Assembly (NCBI GenBank): GCA_902595755.1
Contig: CACJRF010000010.1
Location: 1-58,614 of the forward strand
Direction: 5' to 3'
Source: an uncultured Alphaproteobacteria bacterium
Lineage (GTDB): Bacteria; Pseudomonadota; Alphaproteobacteria; Methylaequorales; Methylaequoraceae
Length of the DNA: 58,614 bases
Made by a program: the position numbers and the translations under genes. Position 1 is the stretch's first letter. Each line of letters starts with the position of its first letter. The notes beneath the pieces were generated by a model that saw only the letters and a list, made by a program, of their open reading frames with translations, ran no database searches and was not told the DNA's origin. Of this stretch, positions 48,662 through 58,555 are shown one piece after another.

Positions 48662-51600
48662 TTAATTCACATTTCTTTCAAGTAGTTCAACATTAAGACC
48701 GAGTGATTTAAGTTCCATAATTAAAACATTAAACGACTCGGGTATTCCAGACTCTATATTATCATCCCCTCTTACTATTGTTTCATAAGCTTTTGTTCTT
48801 CCATAAACATCGTCGGATTTTACCGTCAACATTTCTTGTAAAGTATAAGAAGCACCATAGGCCTCGAGTGCCCAAACTTCCATCTCACCGAATCTCTGTC
48901 CACCAAACTGAGCTTTACCACCAAGAGGTTGTTGTGTAACAAGACTATACGGGCCAATTGATCTTGCATGAATTTTGTCATCTACAAGGTGATTTAATTT
49001 AAGCATATAAATTTGCCCAACAGTAATAGGTCTGTCAAATTCAGTACCAGTTCTTCCATCAGTAAGTTTTTTTTGACCACTTGTATCACTTGATGCAATT
49101 TCAAAAAAATTATTTACATCTAGTTCCTTAGCTCCGTCAAATACTGGGGTTGCGAATGGAACTCCAAGCTTTAGATTGTGAGCCCTTCTAATAATCTCAT
49201 CATCTTTTAAATTTTTAAATCTTTCCTCATAAATATTCTTCCCATAAACATCTAAAAATAAATTTCTAATTTCTTTGATTTTATCTTTTTGTTTCCTAGA
49301 TTGCTGGGCAAGCCTAAAGAACTTTTTACCTAAATCTACAGAAGCTGCTCCTAAATGAGTCTCTAATATCTGACCAACATTCATCCTTGAAGGTACTCCA
49401 AGTGGATTAAGAACAATATCGACTGGTGTCCCATCTTCCATGTAAGGCATATCTTCAGCAGGAATAATTCTTGATATAACTCCTTTATTACCATGCCGTC
49501 CAGCCATCTTATCTCCAGGTGCTAATTGCCTTTTAACAGCTACAAAAACTTTAACAAGCTTCATAACACCAGGCTGAAGTTCATCTCCCGATTGAACTTT
49601 ATCAACTTTCGACTGAAATGTTTTATTAAGTAAGTCAAGACTCTTCTGGAATGCATCATCAAGCATCTCAATTTTTTTCATAATTTTGTCATCTTTTATA
49701 ACAATTTTTTTAAGTTGTGATAACTTGATGTTCTCTAGCTTATTTTTATCTAACTTAGTCCCTTTGGGTATTCCATCCGTAGCAGTTTGTGAAGTTTGGT
49801 TTACAAGTAGTTCTTTTAGACTTTTTTCAAAACTAGATTCAAGAATAAATCTTTCGTCCTCCATATCCATGTGAAGCTGTTCAATTTGCAATCTTTCATT
49901 TGATAACGACCTTTCATCTTTATCAACTCCGCGCCTCGAAAAAACCCTTACTTCTACAACTGTACCAGAAACTCCTGGTGGCAATCTAAGTGAGGTATCC
50001 TTTACATCCGCTGCTTTTTCACCAAATATTGCCCTCAATAATTTTTCTTCTGGAGTCATTGGAGATTCACCTTTAGGTGTTACTTTTCCAACTAAAATAT
50101 CACCTGGACTTACTTTCGCCCCAATATGTACAATGCCTGCTTCATCTAAATTAACTAAGGATTCATCACCTACATTTGGAATGTCTCGAGTTATATCTTC
50201 TTGACCTAGCTTTGTATCGCGTGCGACAACTTCAAATTCTTGTATATGAATTGAAGTAAACACATCATCAACTACTAATTTTTCTGAAATAAGAATCGAA
50301 TCTTCATAGTTGTAACCGTTCCATGGCATAAAAGCTACAGTTACATTCTTTCCTAGTGCGAGTTCGCCTATTTTTGAAGCTGGACCATCAGCTATTATAT
50401 CTCCTTGTTGAACATAATCTCCCTCTCTAACTAATGGAGTTTGATTAATGCAAGTATCTTGATTAGATCTTTGAAACTTACTAAGTCTGTAAATATCAAC
50501 ACCTGTGTCATTATCAACTTTCTCAATAGCACTAATAACAATCCTTGATGAATCAACTTGATTTACATAACCAGATCTTTTAGCAACTACATTAACACCA
50601 GAGTCTCTAGCAACAACTGATTCCATCCCTGTACCTACAAAAGGGGATTGGCTTTTCAGCAACGGTACAGCTTGTCTCATCATATTCGAACCCATCAAGG
50701 CCCTGTTAGCATCATCATTTTCCAAAAATGGTATTAGTGATGCAGCAACGGAAACTAACTGTTTGGGAGAGACATCAATGTAATCGACATCTTTCGGATC
50801 CAACATTAAGAACTCGCCATTTTGTCTACACGAAACTAGGGTTCGAGCAAACGAACCATCCTTTCCCAGAGGTTCATTTGCCTGTGCTATTGCAAACTTT
50901 TCTTCTTCCATTGCAGATAGGTAAACAATTTCCGGTGTAACCTTTGATTTAATTACCTTCCTGTAAGGTGTCTCGATAAAACCATAATTATTGACTTTTG
51001 AATATGTAGCTAACGAATTAATTAATCCAATATTTGGGCCTTCAGGGGTTTCTATTGGGCAAATTCTTCCATAATGGGATGGATGAACATCTCTGACCTC
51101 AAAACCTGCTCTTTCCCTGGACAAGCCTCCTGGTCCTAATGCAGATAATCTTCTTTTATGAGTTATTTCTGAAAGTGGGTTGGTTTGATCCATAAACTGT
51201 GATAGTTGACTTTGACCAAAAAATTCTCTTATTGCAGCTGATGCTGGTTTTGGATTTACTAGATCGTTTGGCATTACAGTTTCTATGTCTTGAGCATTAG
51301 TCATTCTTTCTTTGATGGCCCTTTCCATCCTAATAACACCAAGGGTATATTGATTCTCGAGAAGTTCTCCAACAGATCTAACTCTCCTGTTTCCTAAATG
51401 GTCTATATCATCAATTTGTCCATTACCGTCCTTCAAGAACGCAAGATATTCAACAATTTTAATAAGATCTTCATTTACTAAAGTTCTATTGTCCAAGTCA
51501 CTTTCTATACCTAATCTAGAATTTATTTTTAACCTTCCTACTGGAGAAAGATCATATCTTTCTCTATCAAAAAAAAGACTTTTAAACAACTTGTCTGCTG

Positions 51601-52837
51601 CTTCTATAGTTGGAGGTTCGCCAGGTCTTAAAATTTTATAAATTTCATTAACTGCATCATTTCTATTTTTATTTTTGTCTGCAAAAAAAGTATCTCTAAT
51701 GTATGTACCTTGACTATTAGAGTTTATATTTAAGATATTCAGTGATTTTATATTTTTTTCTTTGATAAAATTTAAAGTCTCTTCAGAAATTTCGTCACCA
51801 GCTTCAAAGAAAATTATACCGTTATTTTCGTCATAAATATCGTTAGCTAAATAATTACCAATAATATGTTCATCGGTTATTAATAAAGTTTTTACAGGAT
51901 TTTTGTCTAACTCATTAGCTACTAAGATGTTAAACTTTTCTCCAGATTTTAGAAATACTTTCCCAGTAACAGAATCAATAATATCTATATCAACTTTATT
52001 ACCTAAGAAGTCCTCTTTATTGTACTCAAATTTCCAACCCTTTTCTGTTTTTTTTAGAGTTTTAATTTTATAAAAAATTGAAAATAATTTTTCTTGGGAC
52101 AGTCCATTAATTTTGTTATAATCAAGCTCTGTACCTCTATCTCTACACTCTTTTCTATACTTTAATGATTTTTCATCATCAAGGGCGAGCAGAAGAGTTG
52201 ATGCGAGAAACTTCCTTCTTTTATCTATTCTTACATAAATTAAATCTTTTGCATCAAATTCAAAATCTATCCATGAGCCATTATACGGAATTAATCTTGA
52301 TGCAAACAAAAACTTCCCTGTTGCATGACTTTTACCTTTATCATGATCGAAAAAAACTCCAGGTGATCTATGCATTTGAGAAACAACAACTCTTGTGGTT
52401 CCATTAAATACAAAGGTACCTTTGGATGTCATTAATGGCATATCACCAAGGTATACATCTTGTTCTTTGATATCTTTAACTGATATAACACCAGTTTCCT
52501 CATCGATCTCTCTAATAATAAGGTTTAGCGTAACCTTGAGAAGAGAGCCGTATGTGCCTCCTCTTTGAATACATTCTTCAACATCATATTTAGGTTCTTC
52601 AAGTTCATATTTGACAAATCTAAGTTCAGCAACGCCAGAAAAATCTGTAATTGGAAAAACTTTATTAAACACAGCTTGAAGTCCTATGTCTTCTCTGTCT
52701 TCTGGCTTTACATCCTTTTGAAGAAAGAGTTCATAGGAATTTTTTTGGATTTCCAAAAGATTGGGCATGTCTACGAGATCAGGAATTTTCCCGAAGCTCT
52801 TTCTTATATTATGATTAAAAGTAAAAGACTGTTTCAT
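48662..52837 (-). CDS. rpoB: DNA-directed RNA polymerase beta subunit
   Basis: 1391 residues. [20 protein letters not shown] is the rifampicin-pocket segment in its usual drug-sensitive form; [35 protein letters not shown] and [20 protein letters not shown] are further universal motifs. It begins 8 bases after rplL. Confidence 0.98.
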   Translation of the reverse strand: MKQSFTFNHNIRKSFGKIPDLVDMPNLLEIQKNSYELFLQKDVKPEDREDIGLQAVFNKVFPITDFSGVAELRFVKYELEEPKYDVEECIQRGGTYGSLLKVTLNLIIREIDEETGVISVKDIKEQDVYLGDMPLMTSKGTFVFNGTTRVVVSQMHRSPGVFFDHDKGKSHATGKFLFASRLIPYNGSWIDFEFDAKDLIYVRIDKRRKFLASTLLLALDDEKSLKYRKECRDRGTELDYNKINGLSQEKLFSIFYKIKTLKKTEKGWKFEYNKEDFLGNKVDIDIIDSVTGKVFLKSGEKFNILVANELDKNPVKTLLITDEHIIGNYLANDIYDENNGIIFFEAGDEISEETLNFIKEKNIKSLNILNINSNSQGTYIRDTFFADKNKNRNDAVNEIYKILRPGEPPTIEAADKLFKSLFFDRERYDLSPVGRLKINSRLGIESDLDNRTLVNEDLIKIVEYLAFLKDGNGQIDDIDHLGNRRVRSVGELLENQYTLGVIRMERAIKERMTNAQDIETVMPNDLVNPKPASAAIREFFGQSQLSQFMDQTNPLSEITHKRRLSALGPGGLSRERAGFEVRDVHPSHYGRICPIETPEGPNIGLINSLATYSKVNNYGFIETPYRKVIKSKVTPEIVYLSAMEEEKFAIAQANEPLGKDGSFARTLVSCRQNGEFLMLDPKDVDYIDVSPKQLVSVAASLIPFLENDDANRALMGSNMMRQAVPLLKSQSPFVGTGMESVVARDSGVNVVAKRSGYVNQVDSSRIVISAIEKVDNDTGVDIYRLSKFQRSNQDTCINQTPLVREGDYVQQGDIIADGPASKIGELALGKNVTVAFMPWNGYNYEDSILISEKLVVDDVFTSIHIQEFEVVARDTKLGQEDITRDIPNVGDESLVNLDEAGIVHIGAKVSPGDILVGKVTPKGESPMTPEEKLLRAIFGEKAADVKDTSLRLPPGVSGTVVEVRVFSRRGVDKDERSLSNERLQIEQLHMDMEDERFILESSFEKSLKELLVNQTSQTATDGIPKGTKLDKNKLENIKLSQLKKIVIKDDKIMKKIEMLDDAFQKSLDLLNKTFQSKVDKVQSGDELQPGVMKLVKVFVAVKRQLAPGDKMAGRHGNKGVISRIIPAEDMPYMEDGTPVDIVLNPLGVPSRMNVGQILETHLGAASVDLGKKFFRLAQQSRKQKDKIKEIRNLFLDVYGKNIYEERFKNLKDDEIIRRAHNLKLGVPFATPVFDGAKELDVNNFFEIASSDTSGQKKLTDGRTGTEFDRPITVGQIYMLKLNHLVDDKIHARSIGPYSLVTQQPLGGKAQFGGQRFGEMEVWALEAYGASYTLQEMLTVKSDDVYGRTKAYETIVRGDDNIESGIPESFNVLIMELKSLGLNVELLERNVN

Positions 52838-52845
52838 AATTGATG

Positions 52846-53229
52846 CTATTTAAGTTCTACATTTGCACCAGCTTCTTCAAGCTGTTTTTTGAACTTTTCA
52901 GCATCTTCCTTACTAACACCATCTTTTAATTTACTTGGAGCCGCTTCTACTAAATCTTTAGCTTCTTTTAATCCCAAGCCAGTAATTGTTCTTACTTCTT
53001 TAATTACATTTATTTTTTTTTCACCAGCACTTGCTAGGTGTAATTCAAATTCAGATTTTTCCTCTGCGGCGGCGGCATCACCACTTGCTTGTCCAGCTGC
53101 AGGCGCTGCAACTGCTACAGGTGCTGCAGCGGATACACCCCATTTTTCCTCTAGAATCTTTGTTAATTCTGATGCTTCTAGTACAGTTAAACTCGATAGA
53201 TCATCAGCAATTTTTTGAATATCAGCCAT
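52846..53229 (-). CDS. rplL: 50S ribosomal protein L7/L12
   Basis: 127 residues: N-terminal dimer domain ([20 protein letters not shown]), an Ala/Gly/Val-rich hinge, and the C-terminal factor-binding domain ([20 protein letters not shown]). It forms the stalk with L10, encoded three bases upstream. Confidence 0.97.
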   Translation of the reverse strand: MADIQKIADDLSSLTVLEASELTKILEEKWGVSAAAPVAVAAPAAGQASGDAAAAEEKSEFELHLASAGEKKINVIKEVRTITGLGLKEAKDLVEAAPSKLKDGVSKEDAEKFKKQLEEAGANVELK

Positions 53230-53232
53230 AAT

Positions 53233-53748
53233 TTACTCTCCTTTTTCTTGATATTTAGTATTTATTAATCTGGCTAAACCAGATTGTGTAGCATTCAAAG
53301 TACATGCAATATTAGTTTGCGTAGAAATTAACAAGCTTAATAGCTTAGATCTTATAACCTCTAAGCTTGGAAGTGAGGCTAATGTTTTAATTTCGTCAAC
53401 GGTTAATTCCTTTTCTCCCATTGCTCCACCAAGTATTTTAAGATTCTCGTTATCTTTGGCAAAATCCACTAACACTTTGGACGTGGAAACAGGATCATCT
53501 GAATATGCAATGGATGTTGGACCAACAAACAACTTATCAAGTATTTGAAAGTTTGTGTTTTTTATTGCCATCCTTGCCAATGTGTTTTTCGCAACTCTAA
53601 AATTTGAATTTGCTGAACTAATTTTATCTCTTAGAGAAGAAATCTGAGAAACATTAAGTCCTTTATAATCTACAACTAACATAAACTCTTTATCTTTCAA
53701 AATAGAATTAAACTGTTTTACAAATTCTCTTTTTTGTTCTCTTTGCAC
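53233..53748 (-). CDS. rplJ: 50S ribosomal protein L10
   Basis: 171 residues: MLVVDYKGLNVSQISSLRDK and NFRVAKNTLARMAIKNTN in the rRNA-binding domain, and C-terminal helices that carry L7/L12 dimers. It is preceded by a leader RNA (53749-53850) through which L10 normally controls its own synthesis. Confidence 0.95.
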   Translation of the reverse strand: MQREQKREFVKQFNSILKDKEFMLVVDYKGLNVSQISSLRDKISSANSNFRVAKNTLARMAIKNTNFQILDKLFVGPTSIAYSDDPVSTSKVLVDFAKDNENLKILGGAMGEKELTVDEIKTLASLPSLEVIRSKLLSLLISTQTNIACTLNATQSGLARLINTKYQEKGE

Positions 53749-53850
53749 CCTTCAGCTCCAATATCTGTCTGAGTAAATCTTATGATTGACCCATCTATTC
53801 AGGATATTTAAGGAATTAAAGCACCACCTGAAGTCTATGACAGAAAAATT
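53749..53850 (-). ncRNA. L10 leader (autoregulatory mRNA structure before rplJ)
   Basis: The 107-base gap between rplA and rplJ is long for this block. On the minus strand TTCAGG (53832-53827) pairs with CCTGAA (53803-53798), enclosing GCTTTAATTCC, the conserved loop element of L10 leaders in which the kink-turn binds the L10-L12 complex. Upstream GAC and the AGGTG context also fit. Assigned by position plus motif; a covariance-model search was not possible. Confidence 0.65.
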
Positions 53851-53855
53851 AAATA

Positions 53856-54548
53856 TTACATAACACTTGTTGAATCAACTTGCAAGCCCGGACCCATTGT
53901 TGATGTAATAAAAAATTTTTTTATAAAAACACCTTTTGAGTTTTCCGGTTTTTTCTTTTTTAATTCATCAAGAAAAAAAACAATGTTTTTCTTTAGCTCT
54001 TCATCACTAAAACTAATTTTTCCAACAGGAGCATGCACTAAACCAGCTTTATCAGTCTTATATTCTACCTGTCCAGATTTTATATTTTTGATTGCAGATG
54101 ATAAATCATTAGTCACTGTTCCAAGTTTAGGATTTGGCATTAATCCTTTAGGACCTAAAATTTGACCTAACACACTGACCTTTGGCATCATTCCTGGTGT
54201 TGAGATACACTTATCAAAATTTATCTCACCATCTTTTACCTTATCTACAAGTTCCTCAGAACCAACTATATCAGCACCAGAATCTTTTGCTTTTTTCAAA
54301 TCATCTCCATCAGCAAAAACAGCAATTTTAATTTTCTTTGAGGGCATTTTTGGCAAACTTATAATACCTCGGATTTGCTGATCAGATTTTTTTGCATCGA
54401 TTCCAAGAACAACAATAACGTCTAGAGTTTCATCAAATTTTTTTGATGCAAACTTTTTAGAAGTTGCAATAGCTTCCTCAATTTTAAATATTATTTTATC
54501 TTTTATTTCATTTGTTATAATTTTATTTTTTTTTGTTTGTTTCATCAT
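53856..54548 (-). CDS. rplA: 50S ribosomal protein L1
   Basis: 230 residues with [40 protein letters not shown] and [10 protein letters not shown]. It starts with two consecutive ATGs; the first overlaps the rplK stop by four bases (ATGA). L1 is the mobile stalk at the E site. Confidence 0.97.
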   Translation of the reverse strand: MMKQTKKNKIITNEIKDKIIFKIEEAIATSKKFASKKFDETLDVIVVLGIDAKKSDQQIRGIISLPKMPSKKIKIAVFADGDDLKKAKDSGADIVGSEELVDKVKDGEINFDKCISTPGMMPKVSVLGQILGPKGLMPNPKLGTVTNDLSSAIKNIKSGQVEYKTDKAGLVHAPVGKISFSDEELKKNIVFFLDELKKKKPENSKGVFIKKFFITSTMGPGLQVDSTSVM

Positions 54549-54976
54549 TCCACCTTAATTCCCATTGATCTTGCCGTTCCTGCAATCATTTTTTCTGCAG
54601 ATTCAATTTTATTAGTATTCAAATCTTTAATTTTTTCTTCAGCAATCTTTTTTACATCGTTTCTTGAAAGTGTTGCGATTGTTTCTTTACCAGGTGTTTT
54701 GGATGCTTTTTTTAATTTTAAAGCTTTTTTAATAAAAAATGATACAGGTGGTTGTTTAGTTTCAAATATAAATGATTTATCTTGAAACACAGTTATTGTA
54801 ACAGGAATGGGCATTCCTGCTTCTAATTTTTGAGTGGCTGCGTTAAATGCCTTGCAGAACTCCATTATATTGACACCTTTTTGTCCTAGAGCAGGTCCGA
54901 CTGGTGGAGATGGGTTTGCTTGCCCTGCAGCTATCTGTAATTTGATATATCCGTCTATTTTTTTTGCCATATACAA
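54545..54976 (-). CDS. rplK: 50S ribosomal protein L11
   Basis: 143 residues: [20 protein letters not shown] and [35 protein letters not shown]. It binds the GTPase-associated centre of 23S rRNA. A start two codons downstream of the first ATG ([11 protein letters not shown]) is equally possible. Confidence 0.96.
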   Translation of the reverse strand: MYMAKKIDGYIKLQIAAGQANPSPPVGPALGQKGVNIMEFCKAFNAATQKLEAGMPIPVTITVFQDKSFIFETKQPPVSFFIKKALKLKKASKTPGKETIATLSRNDVKKIAEEKIKDLNTNKIESAEKMIAGTARSMGIKVE

Positions 54977-54982
54977 TCCTAA

Positions 54983-55510
54983 TTATATCTTTTCAACTTG
55001 AGAGTATTCTAGATTAACGGGTGTTGATCTCCCAAAAATAGAAACACTTACTTTTAATCTTGCTTTCTCCTCATCAACTTCCTCAACCATTCCATTAAAA
55101 GAGGAGAAAGGGCCGTCTGAAACTCTAACTTGTTCACCAATTTCGAAACTAACAGAAGGTTTTGGTTTTTCAAGCCCATCTTTCATTTGATTTAAAATTG
55201 AATCTATTTCTGATTGGGACACAGGTATTGGTTCTCCCTTTTTTCCTCCTAAAAATCCATAAACTTTAGGAAGTGTTCTAACGATATGCCAGATTTCATC
55301 ATCCATTTTCATTTTCATCAACATATAACCAGGAAAAAACTTTCTTTCCGCATTAACTTTCTTGCCCTTCTTCATTTCAATGACTTCCTCGGAAGGAATT
55401 AGAATTTTTTCAATATTATTCTGCATATTTTTTTTCTCAATTTGAGCTAGGAGCTCTCTCTCAATTTTTTTCTCATTTCCCGAATAAACTTGTAATATAT
55501 ACCATTGCAT
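54983..55510 (-). CDS. nusG: Transcription termination/antitermination protein NusG
   Basis: Starting at ATG 55510 the product MQWYILQVYSGNEKKIEREL has 175 residues; a longer frame would overlap secE. It has the NGN domain (FFPGYMLMKMKMDDEIWHIV, KVYGFLGGKKGEPIPVSQSE) and the C-terminal KOW domain (GEQVRVSDGPFSSFNGMVEE). It couples RNA polymerase to Rho or the ribosome. Eight bases after the secE stop. Confidence 0.96.
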   Translation of the reverse strand: MQWYILQVYSGNEKKIERELLAQIEKKNMQNNIEKILIPSEEVIEMKKGKKVNAERKFFPGYMLMKMKMDDEIWHIVRTLPKVYGFLGGKKGEPIPVSQSEIDSILNQMKDGLEKPKPSVSFEIGEQVRVSDGPFSSFNGMVEEVDEEKARLKVSVSIFGRSTPVNLEYSQVEKI

Positions 55511-55518
55511 AATTAATC

Positions 55519-55701
55519 TCAAAAAAGTATCAGGGTGACTAAGTATGAAATGATTTTATCTACAAGTAAAAAGAAAAGAGAAGCAATAAGAACAAAAATA
55601 AAAACCATTATAGTTGTTGAGATTACTTCTGGCTTTGTCGGCCAAGTTATTTTTAATGCTTCTTGCTTAACTTCTTTGTAAAATGACGAAATTTTATTCA
55701 T
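55519..55701 (-). CDS. secE: Preprotein translocase subunit SecE
   Basis: From the ATG at 55701 the product has 60 residues: MNKISSFYKEVKQEALKITW, then PTKPEVISTTIMVFIFV and a single membrane helix, the short one-helix SecE of most bacteria. A longer frame from 55758 adds 19 residues not found in the family. It begins the minus-strand block and lies next to nusG as usual. Confidence 0.9.
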   Translation of the reverse strand: MNKISSFYKEVKQEALKITWPTKPEVISTTIMVFIFVLIASLFFLLVDKIISYLVTLILF

Positions 55702-55777
55702 ATTATCACAAATATAATATTTTTTTGGTATAGTTAACATATTGTTAGGATTTTTCAAATAATTAAATTAATAAAAT

Positions 55778-56509
55778 TTGACTATTTTAAATAAAAATAT
55801 TTTCATTTTAACTGGGGCAGGTATCTCAAGTGAAAGCGGGATAAAAACTTTCAGAGAAAAAGATGGTCTTTGGGATAATCATCGTATAGAGGATGTTTGC
55901 ACACCCGAAGCATTTCAAAAAGATCCGGATAAAGTAAATAACTTTTATAATGAAAGAAAAGTTGTTTTTAACAGACCAGAAATTAAACCAAATAATGGTC
56001 ATAAAGCCCTTGTCGAATTAGAGAGAATTTGTAAGAAAGATTTTTTGATTGTTACTCAAAATATAGATTCTCTTCATGAGAAAGCAGGGTCAAAAAATCT
56101 TTTACACATGCATGGTTCACTTGAAAGACTTTATTGTATGAACTGTGGACATACAATTGCTTATGATTTTGAAATTGATTCAAGCTTTATTTGTTCTAAT
56201 TGTAAAAAACCTGGTAAGGTTAGAGTTGATGTAGTTTGGTTTGGTGAGCAACCAAAACATCTAGAGCAAATATATAAATTTCTAGAAAAAACCGAAGTTT
56301 TTATATCAATTGGAACTTCCAATAATGTTTATCCAGCTGCAGGCTTTATTGATTACATTCTAAGTAAGAAGGAGAAAGCCTTACTTTACGAATTCAACCT
56401 AGAAAAAACTATAAAATCTGTTTTATTTACTAGGAGTTTCAAAGGATATGCAAGTGAGACATTACCAAATTTCATTAAGCTCGTATCAAATAGAAAATAT
56501 AAAATTTAG
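55778..56509 (+). CDS. NAD-dependent protein deacylase, sirtuin (CobB-like)
   Basis: 243 residues, apparently starting at TTG 55778 since no ATG lies before the NAD-binding motif FILTGAGISSESGIKTFR. Other motifs are TQNIDSLHEKAG, catalytic His112 in LLHMHGSLE, and a zinc site of Cys120/Cys123 (CMNC) and Cys139/Cys142 (CSNC). Tyr57 and Arg60 (FYNER) form the YxxR signature of class III sirtuins, which remove succinyl or malonyl groups from lysine. It diverges from secE, sharing the intergenic region. Confidence 0.9.
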   Translation: MTILNKNIFILTGAGISSESGIKTFREKDGLWDNHRIEDVCTPEAFQKDPDKVNNFYNERKVVFNRPEIKPNNGHKALVELERICKKDFLIVTQNIDSLHEKAGSKNLLHMHGSLERLYCMNCGHTIAYDFEIDSSFICSNCKKPGKVRVDVVWFGEQPKHLEQIYKFLEKTEVFISIGTSNNVYPAAGFIDYILSKKEKALLYEFNLEKTIKSVLFTRSFKGYASETLPNFIKLVSNRKYKI

Positions 56510-56514
56510 AAAAA

Positions 56515-56590
56515 TGGCAGGGGCGGAGAGATTTGAACTCACGACCTACGGTTTTGGAGACCGTCGCTCTACCAACTGAGCTACACCCCT
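56515..56590 (-). tRNA. tRNA-Trp (anticodon CCA)
   Basis: Minus-strand cloverleaf: acceptor AGGGGTG/CGCCCCT, D arm TAGCTCAGTTGGTAGAGC, anticodon stem ACGGT/ACCGT around CTCCAAA (anticodon CCA), T arm GTGAGTTCAAATCTC, discriminator G, and encoded CCA at 56517-56515. Confidence 0.96.
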
Positions 56591-56596
56591 TTAATT

Positions 56597-56670
56597 TGGA
56601 GCGGGTGAAGGGAATCGAACCCTCGTAACCAGCTTGGAAGGCTGGGGCTTTACCACTAAGCTACACCCGC
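56597..56670 (-). tRNA. tRNA-Gly (anticodon TCC)
   Basis: Minus-strand cloverleaf: acceptor GCGGGTG/CACCCGC, D arm TAGCTTAGTGGTAAAGC, anticodon stem CCAGC/GCTGG around CTTCCAA (anticodon TCC), T arm GAGGGTTCGATTCCCTT, discriminator T, and encoded CCA at 56599-56597. Six bases upstream of tRNA-Trp; likely co-transcribed with it. Confidence 0.96.
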
Positions 56671-56731
56671 AAAAAAAAAAATACTTCTTCTGATTATCAT
56701 GTGGTAAAATTATTGTAAATAAATTTATCCA

Positions 56732-57070
56732 ATGAAAATTATACTTTTCCATAACCATAATTGCTCAAAATCAAGAGCATGTATTGAATTATTAAAAAAA
56801 AAAGATGTAGAATTTGAATTGAGAAACTATATTAGAGAACCATTAGAGCTGACTGAGATAAATGAAATAATTTCTAATCTTGCAGAGAATACAGAAAAAA
56901 TAATTAGAAATAATAAAGAATTAGATTATAGATCGATCAATTCTAAAACGAAGTTAGGTAAATTTTTATATGAAAATCAAAAACTACTTCAACGACCAAT
57001 TCTTTTTTATAAAAAATATTGGGTATGCAGGCCACCAGAAAAGGCATTAGAAATATTGGGTATAGATTAA
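56732..57070 (+). CDS. ArsC/Spx-family arsenate reductase-like protein
   Basis: 112 residues of thioredoxin fold: MKIILFHNHNCSKSRACIEL with Cys11 as the putative catalytic cysteine, and LLQRPILFYKKYWVCRPPE with the conserved Arg-Pro. This matches glutaredoxin-dependent arsenate reductases of the E. coli ArsC type. No arsR or arsenite exporter adjoins it, so the physiological role is open. It lies between tRNA genes that are on the other strand. Confidence 0.85.
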   Translation: MKIILFHNHNCSKSRACIELLKKKDVEFELRNYIREPLELTEINEIISNLAENTEKIIRNNKELDYRSINSKTKLGKFLYENQKLLQRPILFYKKYWVCRPPEKALEILGID

Positions 57071-57072
57071 AA

Positions 57073-57158
57073 TGGTGGAGGGAGTAGGATTCGAACCTAC
57101 GTAGGATTACTCCGTCAGATTTACAGTCTGATGTATTTGACCGCTCTACCATCCCTCC
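57073..57158 (-). tRNA. tRNA-Tyr (anticodon GTA)
   Basis: A class II tRNA on the minus strand: acceptor GGAGGGA, anticodon stem TCAGA/TCTGA around CTGTAAA (anticodon GTA), a long variable arm (CGGAGTAATCCTACG), T arm GTAGGTTCGAATCCTAC, discriminator A, and encoded CCA at 57075-57073. Confidence 0.95.
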
Positions 57159-57225
57159 AGTAGTTTGAATGTATACTTTGCATTTCTATAATTTGTAAAG
57201 TAAAAAATAATTAAATAATTTAATT

Positions 57226-57954
57226 ATGAAAAAAAATAATCAACAATTAATTTTTGGGATACATGCATGTGTTGCAGCATTAACTAACTCAAAAAGAATT
57301 GTTAATAAAATTATCTGTACAGAACAAGTTTTTAAAAAATACAAAAATTTAATTGAAAATAAAAATATCAAAGATCTTAATATAAAAAAAAGAAACCAGA
57401 TAGATTCTGTACTTGGTTTAACTACTCATCAAGGAATTGTAATTTATTGTAACCCTTTAATAAAAGTTAATACTTTAAAGGAAATAGAAAAAGAAAATTT
57501 AGTTTTAATTTTAGATTCTCTAACTGATAGTCAAAATGTTGGTTCAATAATGCGTACTGCTTTTCTTTTTGGTGTTAGAACAATTATATATACAAAACAT
57601 AATTCCTTTGAAATCAATCCATACTTGATAAAGTCAGCCTCAGGTGCTTTTGAGAAAATACAATTAGTTGAGGTAATAAACTTAAATCAAACAATTGATT
57701 TTTTGAAAAAAAAGGAATTCTGGATAGTTGGTCTAGATACAAATTCAAAGAAAAAAATTAGCACAATACCGAATAATATAAAATTAGCTATAATTTTAGG
57801 TTCAGAAAATAAAGGAATTAAAAAACTTTCATTAGAAAAATGTGACTTTAGAGTCAATATAAATACTGTAAAATCTAAACTAGTAGATAGTCTAAATGTG
57901 TCGCATGCAACAGCGATAGTATTGTATGAGGTTAATAGTGAAAGAATTACCTGA
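57226..57954 (+). CDS. rlmB: 23S rRNA 2'-O-ribose methyltransferase, RlmB/TrmH family
   Basis: 242 residues. An N-terminal substrate-binding domain (QQLIFGIHACVAALTNSKR) is followed by the SPOUT knotted domain with motif 1 LDSLTDSQNVGSIMRTAFLF, motif 2 LAIILGSENKGIKKL and motif 3 NTVKSKLVDSLNVSHATAI. RlmB methylates G2251 of the peptidyl-transferase P loop. The C-terminus overlaps the next gene by 29 bases. Slight doubt remains between RlmB and other TrmH members. Confidence 0.88.
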   Translation: MKKNNQQLIFGIHACVAALTNSKRIVNKIICTEQVFKKYKNLIENKNIKDLNIKKRNQIDSVLGLTTHQGIVIYCNPLIKVNTLKEIEKENLVLILDSLTDSQNVGSIMRTAFLFGVRTIIYTKHNSFEINPYLIKSASGAFEKIQLVEVINLNQTIDFLKKKEFWIVGLDTNSKKKISTIPNNIKLAIILGSENKGIKKLSLEKCDFRVNINTVKSKLVDSLNVSHATAIVLYEVNSERIT

Positions 57955-58555
57955 ATTCTATAATGATATAGATAAAACTCTATCAGAAATAAAATCAATG
58001 TTATCAAGAGGAGTGAATGATAGAAAATCAAATTTTCACTATACTACCTTATGTACAGTAGACAATAATTCTAGACCCCAAGCTCGAACAGTAATTTTTC
58101 GTAATTTTGATATTGAAAAATTTTACTTATACATTCATAGCGATTTAAGATCTAAAAAAATTAATGAAATTAAAAATAATAGTCATGTTTCATTAGTTTT
58201 TTATGATGATAAAAAAAAAATTCAATTAAGGATGAGAGGTATAGCTAAAATCGAACCTTCAAAAAAAGATTCATGGAACAAGCTTAGTAATTGGTCAAGA
58301 AGATGTTATCTTTCTGAGGAATCCCCTGGAATTAATAAACAAGAGCCGACATCTGGATTTTCTGAAAAATATTACTTTAATGCTCCTTCAACTGAAGAAT
58401 CAGAAAAAGGGTTGCAAAATTTCTCAGTTATACAGATTATGGCTGAAGAAATTGAATGGTTGTTTCTTGCTAGCCAAGGGCATAGAAGAATACTATTTGA
58501 TATCAAAAGAGATTTGGAAAATATAAAAATAGAAGGAAAATGGCTAGTTCCATAA
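57926..58555 (+). CDS. Pyridoxamine 5'-phosphate oxidase-like FMN-binding protein
   Basis: 209 residues from the ATG at 57926 (a GTG at 57938 is a possible alternative with less overlap with rlmB). A split-barrel FMN-binding fold is suggested by TTLCTVDNNSRPQARTVIFR, LYIHSDLRSKKINEIKNN and VSLVFYDDKKKIQLRMRGIA, with C-terminal EEIEWLFLASQGHRRILFD. It differs from PdxH, so an FMN reductase or heme-related role is as likely as vitamin B6 metabolism. Confidence 0.78.
   Translation: MRLIVKELPEFYNDIDKTLSEIKSMLSRGVNDRKSNFHYTTLCTVDNNSRPQARTVIFRNFDIEKFYLYIHSDLRSKKINEIKNNSHVSLVFYDDKKKIQLRMRGIAKIEPSKKDSWNKLSNWSRRCYLSEESPGINKQEPTSGFSEKYYFNAPSTEESEKGLQNFSVIQIMAEEIEWLFLASQGHRRILFDIKRDLENIKIEGKWLVP

Noticed and set aside
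52889-53231. Alanine- and leucine-rich plus-strand frames opposite rplL
   Set aside because: Antisense of the L7/L12 hinge; the composition follows from the Ala-rich codons.
55702-55777. Promoters of secE and the sirtuin in their shared gap
   Set aside because: Several TA-rich boxes exist, but none has a convincing -35/-10 pair with proper spacing.
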